A DNA stretch of 64,000 nt from Ceratorhiza oryzae-sativae. Lineage: Eukaryota > Basidiomycota > Agaricomycetes > Cantharellales > Ceratobasidiaceae. The stretch is from assembly GCA_030998015.1 (NCBI GenBank), contig JARWMV010000232.1:2914001-2978000 (forward strand), written 5' to 3'. The position numbers were made by a program, and so were the translations under genes. The notes below the pieces were generated by a model, which saw only the letters and a list, made by a program, of their open reading frames with translations, was not told where the DNA came from and did not search any database. Positions 36,876-49,414 of the stretch are shown piece after piece. How positions within the stretch are numbered: position 1 is the stretch's first letter; each line of letters starts with the position of its first letter.

Positions 36876-36885
36876 CACGAGCCTA
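36866..36885 (-). repeat. Right terminal inverted repeat
   Basis: Read on the reverse strand: TAGGCTCGTGACCATCCGTC, one mismatch to the left end. Confidence 0.88.
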
Positions 36886-36893
36886 CTGAACCC
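36886..36893. repeat. 8 bp target-site duplication, right copy
   Basis: CTGAACCC, identical to 28717-28724. Confidence 0.9.
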
Positions 36894-38283
<1,390 letters not shown>

Positions 38284-38425
38284 CGTTGAGTTGCGGAATT
38301 CGTGTTGTAGAGTTGCTCCTATGCTTTTGGACACTTTCTTGTCATGTATTCTATTCGTTTATCTTATTCATTTGCATGAAAAAAAAAACGCATCATTTCC
38401 CGGAAATGATTGATCGAAAATAATA

Positions 38426-39006
38426 TCATGTGTCCGTTCCGTTGAAGATCAGCCTAGCGCACATCGAACGATCCGTCCGCACCCAAATGCGACTACTGCT
38501 AAACCAACTAGGAGAATACTGTAACCAGGCAGGAACTATAATTGGTATCGACTTACCTACAAACCCATTCAAACCCTTGTCGATTTGTCTTTTAAGGAGG
38601 GCCAACCCCACACAAAATATTATACCAGACGGAACATAACCCCAGCTCCGACAGACTTGAGTCCCAAGGGTCATCGAAGTTACAATCAGTAGTGTCATCG
38701 TAGTCTGAAGTGCAGAAATCTCCGTAGACCTATCGCCTTTTTCAAAGGTTTTACGGAAACCCTGTATGAGCGAGTCAATGGAGAAGTCTTGTGTCATCAG
38801 ACGCTGACTTGCAGTTGAGAAGGCGTTCACAATGAGATGTAGGCCGACCGTTGCCAGTATGAAAAAAGTGGCCGCTTTGTACACGAGTATTCTGGCCTTT
38901 AGTTTTGATCAGATCAAGTTGTCGGGCAGTTATTCTCACTGATTTAACATACCCAATGGGGATTATGCCTCTGTACATTCATGTTTATAGCCAGATTTTC
39001 GGCCAT
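38426..39006 (-). CDS. Unknown multi-pass membrane protein
   Basis: Two exons (39006-38953, 38896-38426) with a 56 bp intron; 174 residues, frame intact. Hydrophobic segments: LVYKAATFFILATVGLHLIV, TTMTLLIVTSMTLGTQV and GYVPSGIIFCVGLALL, with Gln/Lys/Asp-rich loops between. I do not recognise the family. An alternative first exon starting at the ATG at 38978 also keeps the frame by using a different acceptor. It runs convergent to the H3 variant gene and is the only open frame of note between that gene and 40.3 kb. It could be a real accessory gene or a remnant. Confidence 0.5.
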
Positions 39007-39766
39007 GGTCGTTTGGGCGCTCTGGCGCCTGAGGTGGCACAACGTTTCAGAGTCACGCCTTGGTCACGCGAGCACCCATCGCTTGTTCCACGTTATCGTA
39101 TACAAGTAAGAAACACGAGGACATTGAGCCGACTGGGTTGAGACACGGTTAAAGTAGCTTTCTCTCAAGTGAGCGATGTGACCCTGCATCATTTCTTGTA
39201 AACTTCGATTTACAGACTCGCCTACGTGGAGCTAGCCAATGTGTTCTGGTTTCACCGAGGCCTCATGAGGCTCCGCCAGTATCTTGTAGCTTAGTCAGCA
39301 AGTAGGATTCAGTAGAGGAAGTACGTGGAATCATAGCTCTGACCAAAACCTTGTGGGGTGAGCGGCACGCAGATAAGAGGTCGTTCCAACCCAAAACATG
39401 TATAATAACCCGGCAGGAAATCATGCAACCCCCAAAAATGTCCGAATTGTTGAGCTTTTGCTTAACCATTGTCAAGAAATGCCTAACCTGACGAAACCAA
39501 GCTGGGTACTTGCGACTATATCATCGGTGTGCGTGATCCTCCCCCCAACAAATCATCATACACGCACCACTCATCAGCGTGAATAACTCAAATTCCTTTA
39601 TTATTTAGAGATTTGGATACAACACAAGGGTTTCGGCGCATATATTATATTTATCGCCTCTTATTCGAAGCAAGGTGTGGATGATAAGCCAGAACTACTG
39701 CTGGCTTATGGCGATACGTGTTCGAGACGTCATAATCACTCGGCCAAATCCAATCCGCTACTGAGG
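39007..39766. other. Gene-free stretch
   Basis: No coding exon or family likeness seen on either strand. Confidence 0.35.
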
Positions 39767-39876
39767 GCTAGCCAGAACGCCGGTTCTACCTAAGCACAAT
39801 GAACGCCAGTAGGGCGTGGTAATCTGAGCTGCCCGGGCGTCAATTCTGCTTAGGTAGAACCAGGGCTCTAACTAGC
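39767..39876. repeat. Small hairpin (MITE-like) element
   Basis: Perfect 15 bp inverted arms (GGTTCTACCTAAGCA at 39782-39796 and its complement at 39847-39861). Weaker pairing extends outward to GCTAG-type ends at 39767 and 39876 and inward through the AAT/GACGCC words. About 110 bp in all, non-coding, no clear target duplication. Confidence 0.55.
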
Positions 39877-40384
39877 GAATTTGCTTTTGGCCGAGTGCAT
39901 GGCGAACACGAACGCGGGAGCAAACACCTTCATGGGGGTACACTAAATGTAGCCACTTGTCCTGGGCTTAACATACGCACAGCACGGCGCAGGCGCAGTG
40001 CGTATAGCGGAGTGTAAAACTGGGGTCTCAAACAAGGTAGCTGTGATTAGAATTAACTGCACCTAATTGTTCTCGGGAGTAATCACGTTTGCCACTGCCC
40101 AAATTGAGTCCTCGCTGAGACTGCATGCTTCACCCGTTCTCAGAATATAGGAGAAGCCAATTACTGATGAGTACTTGTTAAAACCTTTGCCATAATCCGA
40201 TTTTTTTCCATCACCCTGTATCCGAGCCCCACTCACAGTTATATGCCTCGGCCACCGATCTTTTCTTACCATTTTATAGTTCTCCTGTCCTAGATGAGCT
40301 CTTGAACGCGCTGATGGTTACTTGAAACTTATCAATTTTACGCAAAGATGCGATAGTTAGTTCAGGGTATGAGGACGATGGAAT

Positions 40385-41171
40385 ATGGCGGCGCATGAGG
40401 GCGATGAGAATAAACGAGGAGTATTCGAATTTTCCGAGGTCGTATGGCGAGAGGACGGAGGCTTTACTAAGCTAGATTAAATTACGAGAAATACTCACTC
40501 AACGAGCTTGTTGGTGAGCCATTACCCAAGTCGGAACTCTTTATTCCCGTCGAGTCCTGCTTCATTCGTGCCGCTGTCCCTCCTCCTGCTGACTCGTTCA
40601 TCAAACACATTAATCCTCTTGGGAACTCTATGGAGCCACCGAGGTATGGAAGCCCCATAATCGACGAGCTCAAGGCTTGCGAAGTAATACTTGGACATCC
40701 GCATCCGAACCTTGCTGAGTATCGAGGCTGTATCGAAGAGGATGGATATGTCATTGCGTTCTGCTTCAAGAGGTACACATGACCCTCGAAAGCGCTGTAC
40801 AGGATTCAGTTGATCTCGAATATCGCACGATCATCCAAGATATACGACTCGGAGTCGAACATTTGAATTCGCTGGGGTTTGTGCATGTACGTACCCATCT
40901 GAGCCGGGCTACCACCAAGGAATTGAATATAGTCCACTAGAATGATATAAACTAATCGAATATCATGGTATATGACAAAGGAAGAGGAGTTCTCATCGAC
41001 TACGAGTCTTGCAAACCGGAGGGGGACAAAGTCCAAGCTTGGAGAAAGGGGAAGAAGTATGGGTGGCCGTTTCATCCGGTCGTGCAGTGCGAAAAAACGA
41101 CGAATACGGTCTGGGAAAGGTGGAAGAATGGCTCCGTGAGCGGTCTGTGCTTTGAGACGCTGGTAACGTAG
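40385..41171 (+). pseudogene. Protein kinase-like pseudogene
   Basis: The forward strand carries a small basidiomycete kinase-like protein in pieces: MAAHEGDENKRGVFEFSEVV; YSLNELVGEPLPKSELFIPV; a lobe with VILGHPHPNLAEYRGCIEED; LESAVQDSVDLEYR; IIQDIRLGVEHLNSLGFVH; the catalytic-loop region NDIN-stop-SNIM; and IDYESCKPEGDK in place of the DFG segment, to a TAG at 41169-41171. Lesions are a one-base frameshift before YSLNEL (near 40476), a one-base loss after FCFKRYT (near 40788), and a TAA exactly where HxDxNPxN kinases of this family have Pro. A GT-AG intron may lie after GFVH. With three separate lesions I take it as truly dead rather than misread. Confidence 0.65.
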
Positions 41172-41558
41172 ATGGTTTGATATTTCATTGAATACCATAT
41201 GAATGGGCGAACAGCCACAAAAGATGATCGACCAAGTCCCCGGTCAGTGGCTCACGATGCACGGACTGGGCACTTTAGTATCCAGACTATTTCCGTATTT
41301 TGCTTAAAGAACACAGTTGTAGTCCCTGGGTGCAACTGTATGCTCTTACACAATGTACTCGAACAGGATATATATATGTATGTTTAGATATGCATTGATA
41401 TTTCAACACGAATTACACAGGAGTTTCAGAAGCACTGCCAAGGAGCCGCAACTTCAAGGCGGCTGCATGAAGTGAATGCTATACAATCCCTACGATAGGA
41501 ATCAGACATCTAGTGCAGACGAAAGCGTGGCACACGTACAATCCAAGTGTATGCGCAC

Positions 41559-41808
41559 TTATTTCTTCGGCTCCTCAGGTGCTTTCTTGGGCGGGGCGAC
41601 GTACATTGAAGATTCGCTGCAAGTCGGTGATTTGCAGTCGATGTGCTGGTTGAAGGATTCACGGTCCGTAAAATAAAGAGGGAGGGTCCAACAGCGGTCA
41701 ACTAGCCGGTTCTGTTGTTCAGGCCATGCTTTGCCCGACCTAGGATCTGTAACCAAGCCGTCAGTTAGTACACTATATGGTGTTTTGCTGCATATGCTTA
41801 CTATACAT
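41559..41808 (-). CDS. Small protein of 64 residues, unknown
   Basis: Two exons (41808-41802, 41746-41559) with a 55 bp intron. A TATA box (CTATATAAG on the reverse strand, 41936-41944) lies upstream, and the ATG at 41808 is the first after it. The product begins MYNPRSGKAWPEQQ, contains three Cys (RCW, CKSPTC) and ends in a Lys/Pro/Glu-rich tail. No signal peptide or membrane segment. No family recognised; the splice signals, TATA box and closed frame are the only support. Confidence 0.4.
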
Positions 41809-42923
41809 GGTGTCCTTGCAGGGGTTTATGCAATAAAATAAAGAACAGCGCGCGGTGGTCAAGGGAGCTGGGGGATATTCGAGTTTGACTATAGACGCGA
41901 TTGAGAGGTTGCAATGCACTTTGCTTCGCTGCGAGCTTATATAGACCGTACACGGCCCATTTTGACCCCAATGAATTTCTACTTCGTGGCTACCAATGGA
42001 GCGCTTCCATCGAGCTGTATGATACAGCGAGTCGGGGAGGGGAGGGGAGCTTGGCCAGTTAGCAAGGTAGCCACGATGGAGAGTCGAAGTGTGCAAAACT
42101 CGCGTAGAAGACTGAATCCGACGAGGGCACGGAGGCAAGGCCATACATTTCTTTGGACTTGGTTTGTGTTTGATAGCCTCCACGGTACTCGTGCTACCTT
42201 GGTGGCACCTATCACGAGGCTCATAGCACTGGCCTCAACGGCAACAGTCCAAACATGTGCTTGTTAGGCGATCACACAGCACCAGCAAACAATGTCAGAG
42301 GCCGGCCCGATGTTTGATTTGAAGGCTCTGCTGTGCAATGAAGGCGCTGCTAAAGTAGTCACCAGTGACGGGGTGCTCGGAAGTAGTCCGACCTATGGGA
42401 CAAAGTCGGGTATGCGAGCATCTCCTTGATCAAATGTTTTGGACTGGCTTTCGGAGTTGAATATTGAAACTAGGACCATGAATGGTGGAGGGAGCTTCAT
42501 GAACCTTTGTAAAGCAAGCAAAGGAGAGCCAGGGAGGCGTCTGGGGGTCGGACGAATCACACTCGTTGTAATTTGATCCGCGCAGAGGCAAAGCCGAGAT
42601 GATGTGCACCAGAAAAGCGGGCCAGGAATGGGCCTCGAATTTTGCTTTGCGAGATCAAAACATGCGTCTCCGGCTAGACACGAGGTACACGCCATTTGGG
42701 CACAAAGTTTCGTAGAGAATCCAATTTGGAGAAATTAGATGACATCGGATCAATGCTGTGAGAATCAGTGTTATATTTTGCCGTTTTTGGCGCGGTTATT
42801 ATCATGCTATAGGGAGGACCGGCGAGCTGGGGTATGGTGGCGAACTATTGGCCAGCCACGGCGTTTTACGACACGTGATACATGCCCACGTTTCCTTTCC
42901 TACGCGCTGCCACTGACCACGAC
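41809..42923. other. Gene-free stretch upstream of EMC7
   Basis: Contains the promoter of the small gene at 41808 (leftward) and of EMC7 (rightward). The reverse-strand frame 42393-42695 has no family likeness. Confidence 0.35.
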
Positions 42924-44014
42924 ATGCGTTTCTCACTCTACTCGGTAGCGGCGTCATTAGCACTATTTTTGTTAGTCGAAATCAATATATATGTGTGTGT
43001 TGATTTTAATAACATCTGCTTTCATTACAGTACTAGTACATGGGCGGGAGACGTTGTTGGCAGGATAGAGTGGAATGATGCGTGTCCCAGTGAGTTTTTG
43101 TGGTGGTACGCGTCGAATGAGTGGCCAAAACTTATATACGATAAGGTATATCCGAGTTAAAACCTCACACGGTTGTCGTGCTGGATGGTGGGGCATATTC
43201 CGCTGGCGTGAGACGGTCGGGAGACTTTGTTTTGTAAGTCCTGTCTCATGGGATTCCAAAGTAGGCGATACTGAGGCATTTTCGGTGGTTGGTTTTCAGT
43301 GAAGATGTCGCAGACGGAGCATACGTGCTGAGCGTATTGGCGCCGGACCATGTGTTTGAATTTGTGAGTGGCTGCCGTTGGACTGTTTGGCTTTTTGGAA
43401 GCGCAAGGTCTAAGATGGAACAAAGCACTTCATGGCTCGGCAGCATTGCCGGAATAGAGATTGACGCGCCTTTGCATTCTTAGGTTCGCATAGACGTCGA
43501 GAACACGACAGTCTCAGCACGTCCCCATGTCCTTGGGACACCGTTTGAGCTCTCTGCCAACGGACCAACTCTGCCATATCCCCTGGTGTTGTCCGCCCGA
43601 GCCAAAAACTTGTATTTTGTACCTCGTGAGGGGTTCAACGTGGCGGGAATGTTTCAAAACCCGGTACGTGCGGATGGCATCGAGTCTGAAACTTGAGCTG
43701 ACTGCGCCGGGCGCTGGGTCAGATGATGATGATGATGGTCATCACGGGCGCGATGGTGTTGTTCATGCCCAAGCTGATGGTGAGTTTGGCGGGACTGGGT
43801 TTGAGGCGGGCGCTGAAGGGCGTGGATGTAGGAGAGCATGGGCGACGAGATGAAACAAGAGATCGAACAAAAGAGACAGGAGATGCTTGGTGTGGGACCG
43901 GGGCCGGCGCCTGGGCTGCCGCGGGGCCTGGACGTGGGGGAAGCGCGCGAGCGCTGGGCGGAGGAGGCAAGGGCGGCAAGGGCGGGCGACGGAAGAAGTA
44001 GCGCATGTGTATAG
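42924..44014 (+). CDS. ER membrane protein complex subunit 7
   Basis: Seven exons (42924-42970, 43031-43089, 43146-43233, 43300-43363, 43484-43663, 43723-43779, 43832-44014), 225 residues, phases consistent. Order: a signal peptide (MRFSLYSVAASLALF), then TWAGDVVGRIEW, LKPHTVVVLDGGAYSAGVRR and DGAYVLSVLAPDHVFEF (the beta-sandwich of EMC7), VRIDVENTTVSARPH, LPYPLVLSARAKNLYFVPRE, and NPMMMMMVITGAMVLFMPKL, the single membrane helix. The tail is ESMGDEMKQEIEQKRQEM. EMC7 belongs to the complex that inserts multi-pass and tail-anchored proteins into the ER; this subunit is mostly lumenal. The C-terminal 40 residues are uncertain: in another frame the same bases encode a Gly-Lys-rich end (stop at 43999-44001) that looks more natural, so an indel in the tail is possible. 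Confidence 0.88.
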
Positions 44015-44631
44015 TCTGCGAATGTACGGGGTGATGCCCAGAGAGACGGGCACCTGCGCTCATTGGGTCGCCGGTCGAGAGGAGCAGCCGGGGTCCAGCA
44101 GGGCCGTCCGACGGATGCAAGTCACTCAGGGTCCTCGCTCTGAGCCATGGAGAAGAGCACAACGGAAAGTGTGCAGGTCGGCTTTTGCACTCTTGTTCTC
44201 TGCGCGCCCCCGCCGACCGACCGTGCGCGCCGTCCTACACACGCATACAGCCGACTGCGCGCGTCTGCCCCGCGCTTCTGCCTGCGTTGTCGGGCACACC
44301 TCTGCTCTGCTGCTCGCCTGCACGCCCACCCAGCCCCACGTCGCAGCCTGTGCGCGCCGCTGTCTTCGGCGACGCTCCCAGGCTTGTCTCGTCGCCCGGA
44401 CACGGCCCGCGCCTGGTCGGGCGGTTGTTTGTGGCCGTCGCGCAGTGCATACGCCCCGGCCGTGCGCCACGCGCGTCGTCGCCCGTGCAGCATACCCAGC
44501 CAGCGCTACTCTGCTCGGACCGCCACCCAACATCGGCATCTGACTCCGACCCTCTCCGCGTTCGCTTTCTTCCCAGCCACATCTACCACCTCCCTCCCCT
44601 CCCCCGCCCCCCGCCTGGCCCCCCTCCCACG

Positions 44632-47600
44632 ATGCCCCTCGTCCGCCGCAAGCAGGTCGCGATGCACCCTGTGCCCGCCGAGCTCGCGGCCAACCCAAAC
44701 GACACGCGCGAGGTCTTTTACCTCGAGGAGACGGGCGAAATCTTTCTCGACTACGAGTGAGTCTTGTTTCTCGTGCTCGTCCTCCACCTCTCCGTCATCC
44801 TGTGCACGTGTGCGTGACGCATCTGGGTCGGACCTCGTTCCCACCCTGGGTGCCTCGCTATCCACGTCCACCACTGCGCATCATTCGCCCCTCAATCCGT
44901 GCTCACGCTCTTCCAGATCCTACGCCTCCCGCATGACCTTTTACAAGATGAAGGTCTTCCAGTGCGAGACCACAGGCAAGGGTGGCCTCGACTATTTCCA
45001 GGCCCTCCAGTCTGAACAAAATGAAGCAACCACTCTGCTCGCACGCTTCCCAGAGCCACTCAAGGCTGCCGTCCTGAGGTCCGTTCAATGGCGTACGTTT
45101 ATCTTTCGCCTTTTTTGCCTGGCCCCGAATTCATCGCTCTCGCGTTCCTAGAGGTTGTCGGGAGACTGGATAGTCTCGTCGATCAGGTCTACGATCGCTA
45201 CGTAGACCGATACCATGCTGGCGAGAGTGAGTGTTGATCGAAGTTGCCAGCTGAGATCCTCAGGCTAACCCATTTACAGAAATCTTTGTTGATGTTCAAG
45301 GCGAAAAGTTGGCCCCCACTCCCGTTTCATTCCACGTATCTTGCTCACCAGTTTTGAACCACAGGTACTGGGCCCGCATACTCAAGGTCTTTCCACCGAA
45401 AGCACTCTTGGCCTCTTATTCCTCTCCATATCCCAACCACGTATCATCCTCAACAAACCCACTTGGCCTGTCTCCTCTCAACCCAAACTCGCGACCAAAC
45501 GGCCTGTCACCCCTCAATCCCAACTCGCTCCTAAATTCGGCCCCGCCTCCACAGGTTGACAGCGCCTCGATCGCTCATCGCATAGGTGGGGACCTGAGCA
45601 TCCCTATTGCCGACGCATTTGCAAAGGACGATCCCGCTGCGTACTTTTACCAAGTCCAGCTGATCGAGGAGGGAGATGAGGAAGACATGGGTGCACCGGG
45701 CGAGCAGAACGGGAATGGACTGGGCGGAAGTAGTGCTGGGACCAAGTGGGCTGGTAGCACGATGGAGGTCCAGATGGGTGTCATGAGGTGCTTACAATCT
45801 GCATTTCATCAAATTAATAGAATAATGCTGAGCTTTACCTTTGCTAGTCGAGATCGTCTTGCATTTAGCAAGTCGATACTTCGTCGATTCATTCGAGAAT
45901 GTGTGACCCGTGACGCGGCTATTGCTTCACCCTGGTGTGTGAAGCCCGCGTTGGCTCTAAGATACGGCCTTGAGACCGAGATGCCTAGTATGTTGCTGGG
46001 TTTTTCTCGTTAGGCGCTGCTACGCACTGACCTGTCACTTCTAGTCGCAATGCGCAAGAGCGCCGAGCGGGTCAAGGCCGGCGAGCTGGAAAAGCGCAAA
46101 AAGGTCTGGGAAGAAAAGGAAGAGAGAGAGCGGCCATCCAAAAAGCCGAAAAAGCTTGGAGAAGATAGCGGTAGGTCCCTGTCCGTTGCTTGCATTCATA
46201 TTGCTCAACTTGCGTTTTCGTAACAGACAACAGTCGTCCTCAATCGAAAATCAAAGAAACACCCACCCCAGCTCCTGTGCGACGGTATCCCATCGAGGAT
46301 TTGGATGTTGTTCTTACAGACCGAGACCGAAAGGTGCGTAAAATGACAAGTCGTTTGTTTTCAGTTATTTACACCATTTATGCAGGCTGGACGACTGGAA
46401 GTACGGCCACCGTTTAGCCGCGATGTGCCGTTTGCAGAATGGGGCCCAGGCGGCTGCGAAAAGTTCTTAGCCGTCTGGTTCGTGTTGACGACATTCAGGT
46501 GGGATTTTTGGTCTTGTGACTGGATCGGGTTGATACTGATTGCTAGCCCCTTAGCAAACCGCTACAATTGAGCTTCTTCACCATGGACGAATTCGAACAG
46601 GCTCTCAATCATGTCTACACCCCACCAACCCAGAACCGTACCCCTCGACCTGTTACCATGATCGCCGAGATCCATGTGATGCTTCTCACGCATATTCGGG
46701 ACCGGGCTGAAAAGCCAGGGACGGGACCGAGGCGCGAAGCAATAGCATCTCTCGAGACACAAAGTGACCGGATGATCGCCTCGACAGACGGACAGTCGTT
46801 TGCCGGCCATGCAAATCTATCAAACGCATGGTCTGAATTTGACCGGAAACAATATATAAAGACGAGCGGAGCCGAGGAGGATATGCAAGCCCATGTGTGG
46901 AGAACCAAGTTGGGGGGGATCAAGTACAGGGAGGTGGAGATTCGAGATATCATTGATGATGAGCGAATCAACGACTATGATAATTGGAGGGAAGAGGATA
47001 TGGGTGGGGTTGACGAGCGATCTGGATGGGAAGGAGTGTTGTTGGGATGCTTGATGGAGGTGAGTCACCCCATTTTTGATCAAATGCGACCGAAATTGAG
47101 ATTTTTGTGGCAGTATGCGTCGACGGAAACGTTCCCGCGTTTAAGATCCGTTGTCATGCAGCTTCTTTTCCCTCCGAGTGTGCCAGGTCGAGCTCCCGTC
47201 CAGTCGGACGCACCCAAGATCGCAACGCTCGACGAACCCGAATCAGACTCGGACGAGTATGATATTCGTCCGGACGAAGACGGCGACCTAACCCAGGATG
47301 TTCGCTGGGGCTGGGCGGCGCTCACTCCAAGGGACAAGCTGGAGATTCTAGCGTTTTTAGCGGATTTAGTCATGATCAGCCGGAGCGTGCGCTCGTTTAT
47401 GGAAGAGTGCGATGCCCGACTGACGACGTTGCGAAAGGAAAAGATTGAGGTCAACCGAGAGAGGAAGCGAGTGTGAGTGATTGGGTTTAATTTTTTTTAC
47501 TTTTCGTTTAAATTAATGGAACGGTTATAGTGCGGAGTTGTTGGAGGAATCGGGCGTATCAGTATCAAAGATGGAAGAAAAGATGAATGGGACCAACGCT

Positions 47601-48829
47601 GAACTCGACGAGCTCGGTGCAGAGGGATCTGAGCCTGGGTCCAAGTCCGCTACGCCCTTGCCCGAGTCTGGCACTACGACCCGGCGAAAGTCGCGAAACG
47701 CGACTGCACCGAGCTCGACCGCAGGAAGCACACCCGACCCCCACCCCGTCAACCCACGGGCAGCTGCGCGCGCACAAGCGGCCGAGCACAAGGGCCTCGT
47801 CAAGGCACGCCAGGCACACATCGAAGAGGCTGCACGGCTCGAGAAGCAGCTTGCCGAGATTGAGCGCGAGTTTCGGCAGCTCTTGGGTGCGACGCGAATG
47901 AAACCGCTGGGGAAAGATCGGTTTTATAATCGCATATGGTGGTTTGATGGAATCGCTGGTGTTGGGAAAGGTGTGGGCGATGGCAAGGGAACCAAGGGCA
48001 AGGGGAAAGCGATCGAAAAGGAGAGAGAGAGGGAGGCGCAGGGGGTTGGGAGGATATTCATCCAAGGGCCAGAAAGGGGGGAGTGGGAATATGTTATGGC
48101 CGGACGGGACGAGCGCATCGTGCGTGCTCGACGGGCTGGGGAGGAAGGAGAGGGATGTATGCTGGAACCAGGAGAGTGGGCGATGTATTCGGAGCCAGAG
48201 CAGGTGAGCATCGTTTCTATTGATATCGCCTCAAAGGTTTTGCATGTCATTTCGCAATGGTTCTGGGCGTTTCCTGCCTAAAAACCGAGACGGGTGCTAT
48301 TGAGTAACTACTGAGATGGGCGGCAGTCGGGCTGGGCGGCGATCGAGGGATTGGTATTGAGCTGGGTGTGGAGTTCTTGATCCGGACGCGATACTGATCA
48401 ACTGTGTCTGGACAGATCGAAGAGTTTATTGCTTGGCTTAATCCCAAGGGTACGCGAGAGCTACATCTGAAAAACGCGCTGGCCAAGTGGGGCGAGCCGC
48501 TGATGGCAGCGGTTGGGAAACGCAGTGCTGTGAGTGAACAATCATATGGTTTTCCTTTTCCGGGCCTGGGCGGATCTTGCGAAGGCGGCCGATCTGTCTG
48601 TGATACCGACGGCACGCGTATCAGCAGTTCGCCCGGGTGGAAGTGGGGATGGATGGGCTCGAGCTCTCGGGCTTGTAGATAGACGCTGACGCTATCGCAC
48701 GTGCAGGACATATCGGGAGTCGCGCGCGGACAGGGAGGCGAGACGAGGCGTAGCAGTCGTGTGAAGGCCGGTGCGGGGGATGCCCTGCGCGACTCTTACC
48801 TCTCGTGGACAAACAAGCGGACTAGGTAG
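44632..48829 (+). CDS. Itc1/ACF1-type ISWI remodeler subunit (WAC and DDT domains)
   Basis: 13 exons from 44632 to 48829, introns mostly 47-75 bp with two long ones near the start and end; 3144 bp, 1047 residues, phases consistent. The N-terminal WAC domain reads MPLVRRKQVAMHPVPAEL, REVFYLEETGEIFLDYESYA and SRMTFYKMKVFQCETTGKGG. The DDT region includes PFAEWGPGGCEKFLAVWF and KPLQLSFFTMDEFEQALNH. Acidic and coiled-coil parts follow (EAARLEKQLAEIEREFRQLL), then a WHIM-like end (PLGKDRFYNRIWWFDGI, IEEFIAWLNPKGTRELHLKN). Such proteins anchor the ISWI ATPase and set nucleosome spacing in the nucleus. The stretch 47060-47113 reads open but has a full GTGAGT...CAG border and interrupts the conserved CLME/YASTETFPRL; I treat it as an intron. 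The leader at 44100-44630 is very GC-rich. Confidence 0.88.
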
Positions 48830-49414
48830 CCGGAGCTGGGGTCTATTGGTTTTGATTTGCTGTCTTCGTAATTCGTGTTTATAATCCTTCCTCGTTCTTC
48901 TCTCTTGGTCCGTTGTTTAAGACGCTGTCGAGCCAGGAGCTCTTGAATCTGGAGAATGACGTTCTGTATTTGAGGAGCTTGTTTTGTGCCCTGCCAAGTT
49001 GGGACATGGCTGACTTGGCTGTAAATCACAAGGCTACTTGACAGTTGACGTGCCACTGGCGAGCGGATGGTTCTCGAATGAACATGTACGAAATGAGCAC
49101 GCTACCAACAGACATGATAAGCTGTATGCGGGACTAGGTCCATCTCAACTGGCTGGTGGAGTTGCTAGGGATGGCTTGCTATATCAAGGCGCTCGGCTCG
49201 GGTAGCTCATATGACCATACTGTAGCGGGGTAAGGCGTATGATACGCGGGATTCGTTTGCCGTACAGGCGGTTGGGGCTCAGACCTGCCACCACCGCGAG
49301 AAGGGCCACATACTGCTCAAATATATGCAAATACACAGCCACAGGGACGAGATCCACCTGCTTTAATTGTCGGCCGGCTTTGCATTTTACCGTGCTTTGC
49401 TCCTCTCTACCACC
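48830..49414. other. Intergenic region
   Basis: Between the remodeler subunit and the amino-acid transporter, both forward. No gene or repeat seen. Confidence 0.4.

Larger units (their letters stand above)
28725..36885. mobile_element. DUF6589/RecQ-helicase DNA transposon, 8.16 kb, apparently complete
   Basis: The unit is bounded by terminal inverted repeats that agree at 19 of 20 positions (left 28725-28744, right 36866-36885) and by a perfect 8 bp direct repeat, CTGAACCC, outside both ends. This is the footprint of cut-and-paste (class II) insertion with an 8 bp staggered cut. It carries two genes and nothing else I can recognise: a DUF6589-type protein (leftward, 29299-32865) and a RecQ-like helicase (rightward, 33218-36079), both with intact frames and separated by a 352 bp divergent promoter. 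Each end also contains a second, inverted copy of the outer sequence, so each end can form its own hairpin. An 8 bp duplication is also made by hAT, P and KDZ elements, but the gene content fits none of them as I know them. Intact genes and a perfect duplication suggest recent movement. Confidence 0.85.

Noticed and set aside
28725..36885. Possibility that the transposon is a Helitron because of its helicase and end hairpins
   Set aside because: It has true terminal inverted repeats and an 8 bp target duplication, and there is no Rep domain; Helitrons lack both and insert between A and T.
42393..42695. Reverse-strand frame of 100 codons with several Cys
   Set aside because: No splice or promoter signals and no family likeness.
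47060..47113. Open-frame stretch in the Itc1-like gene that could be coding
   Set aside because: Bounded by GTGAGT and CAG, typical intron length, and it interrupts a conserved segment; treated as an intron.
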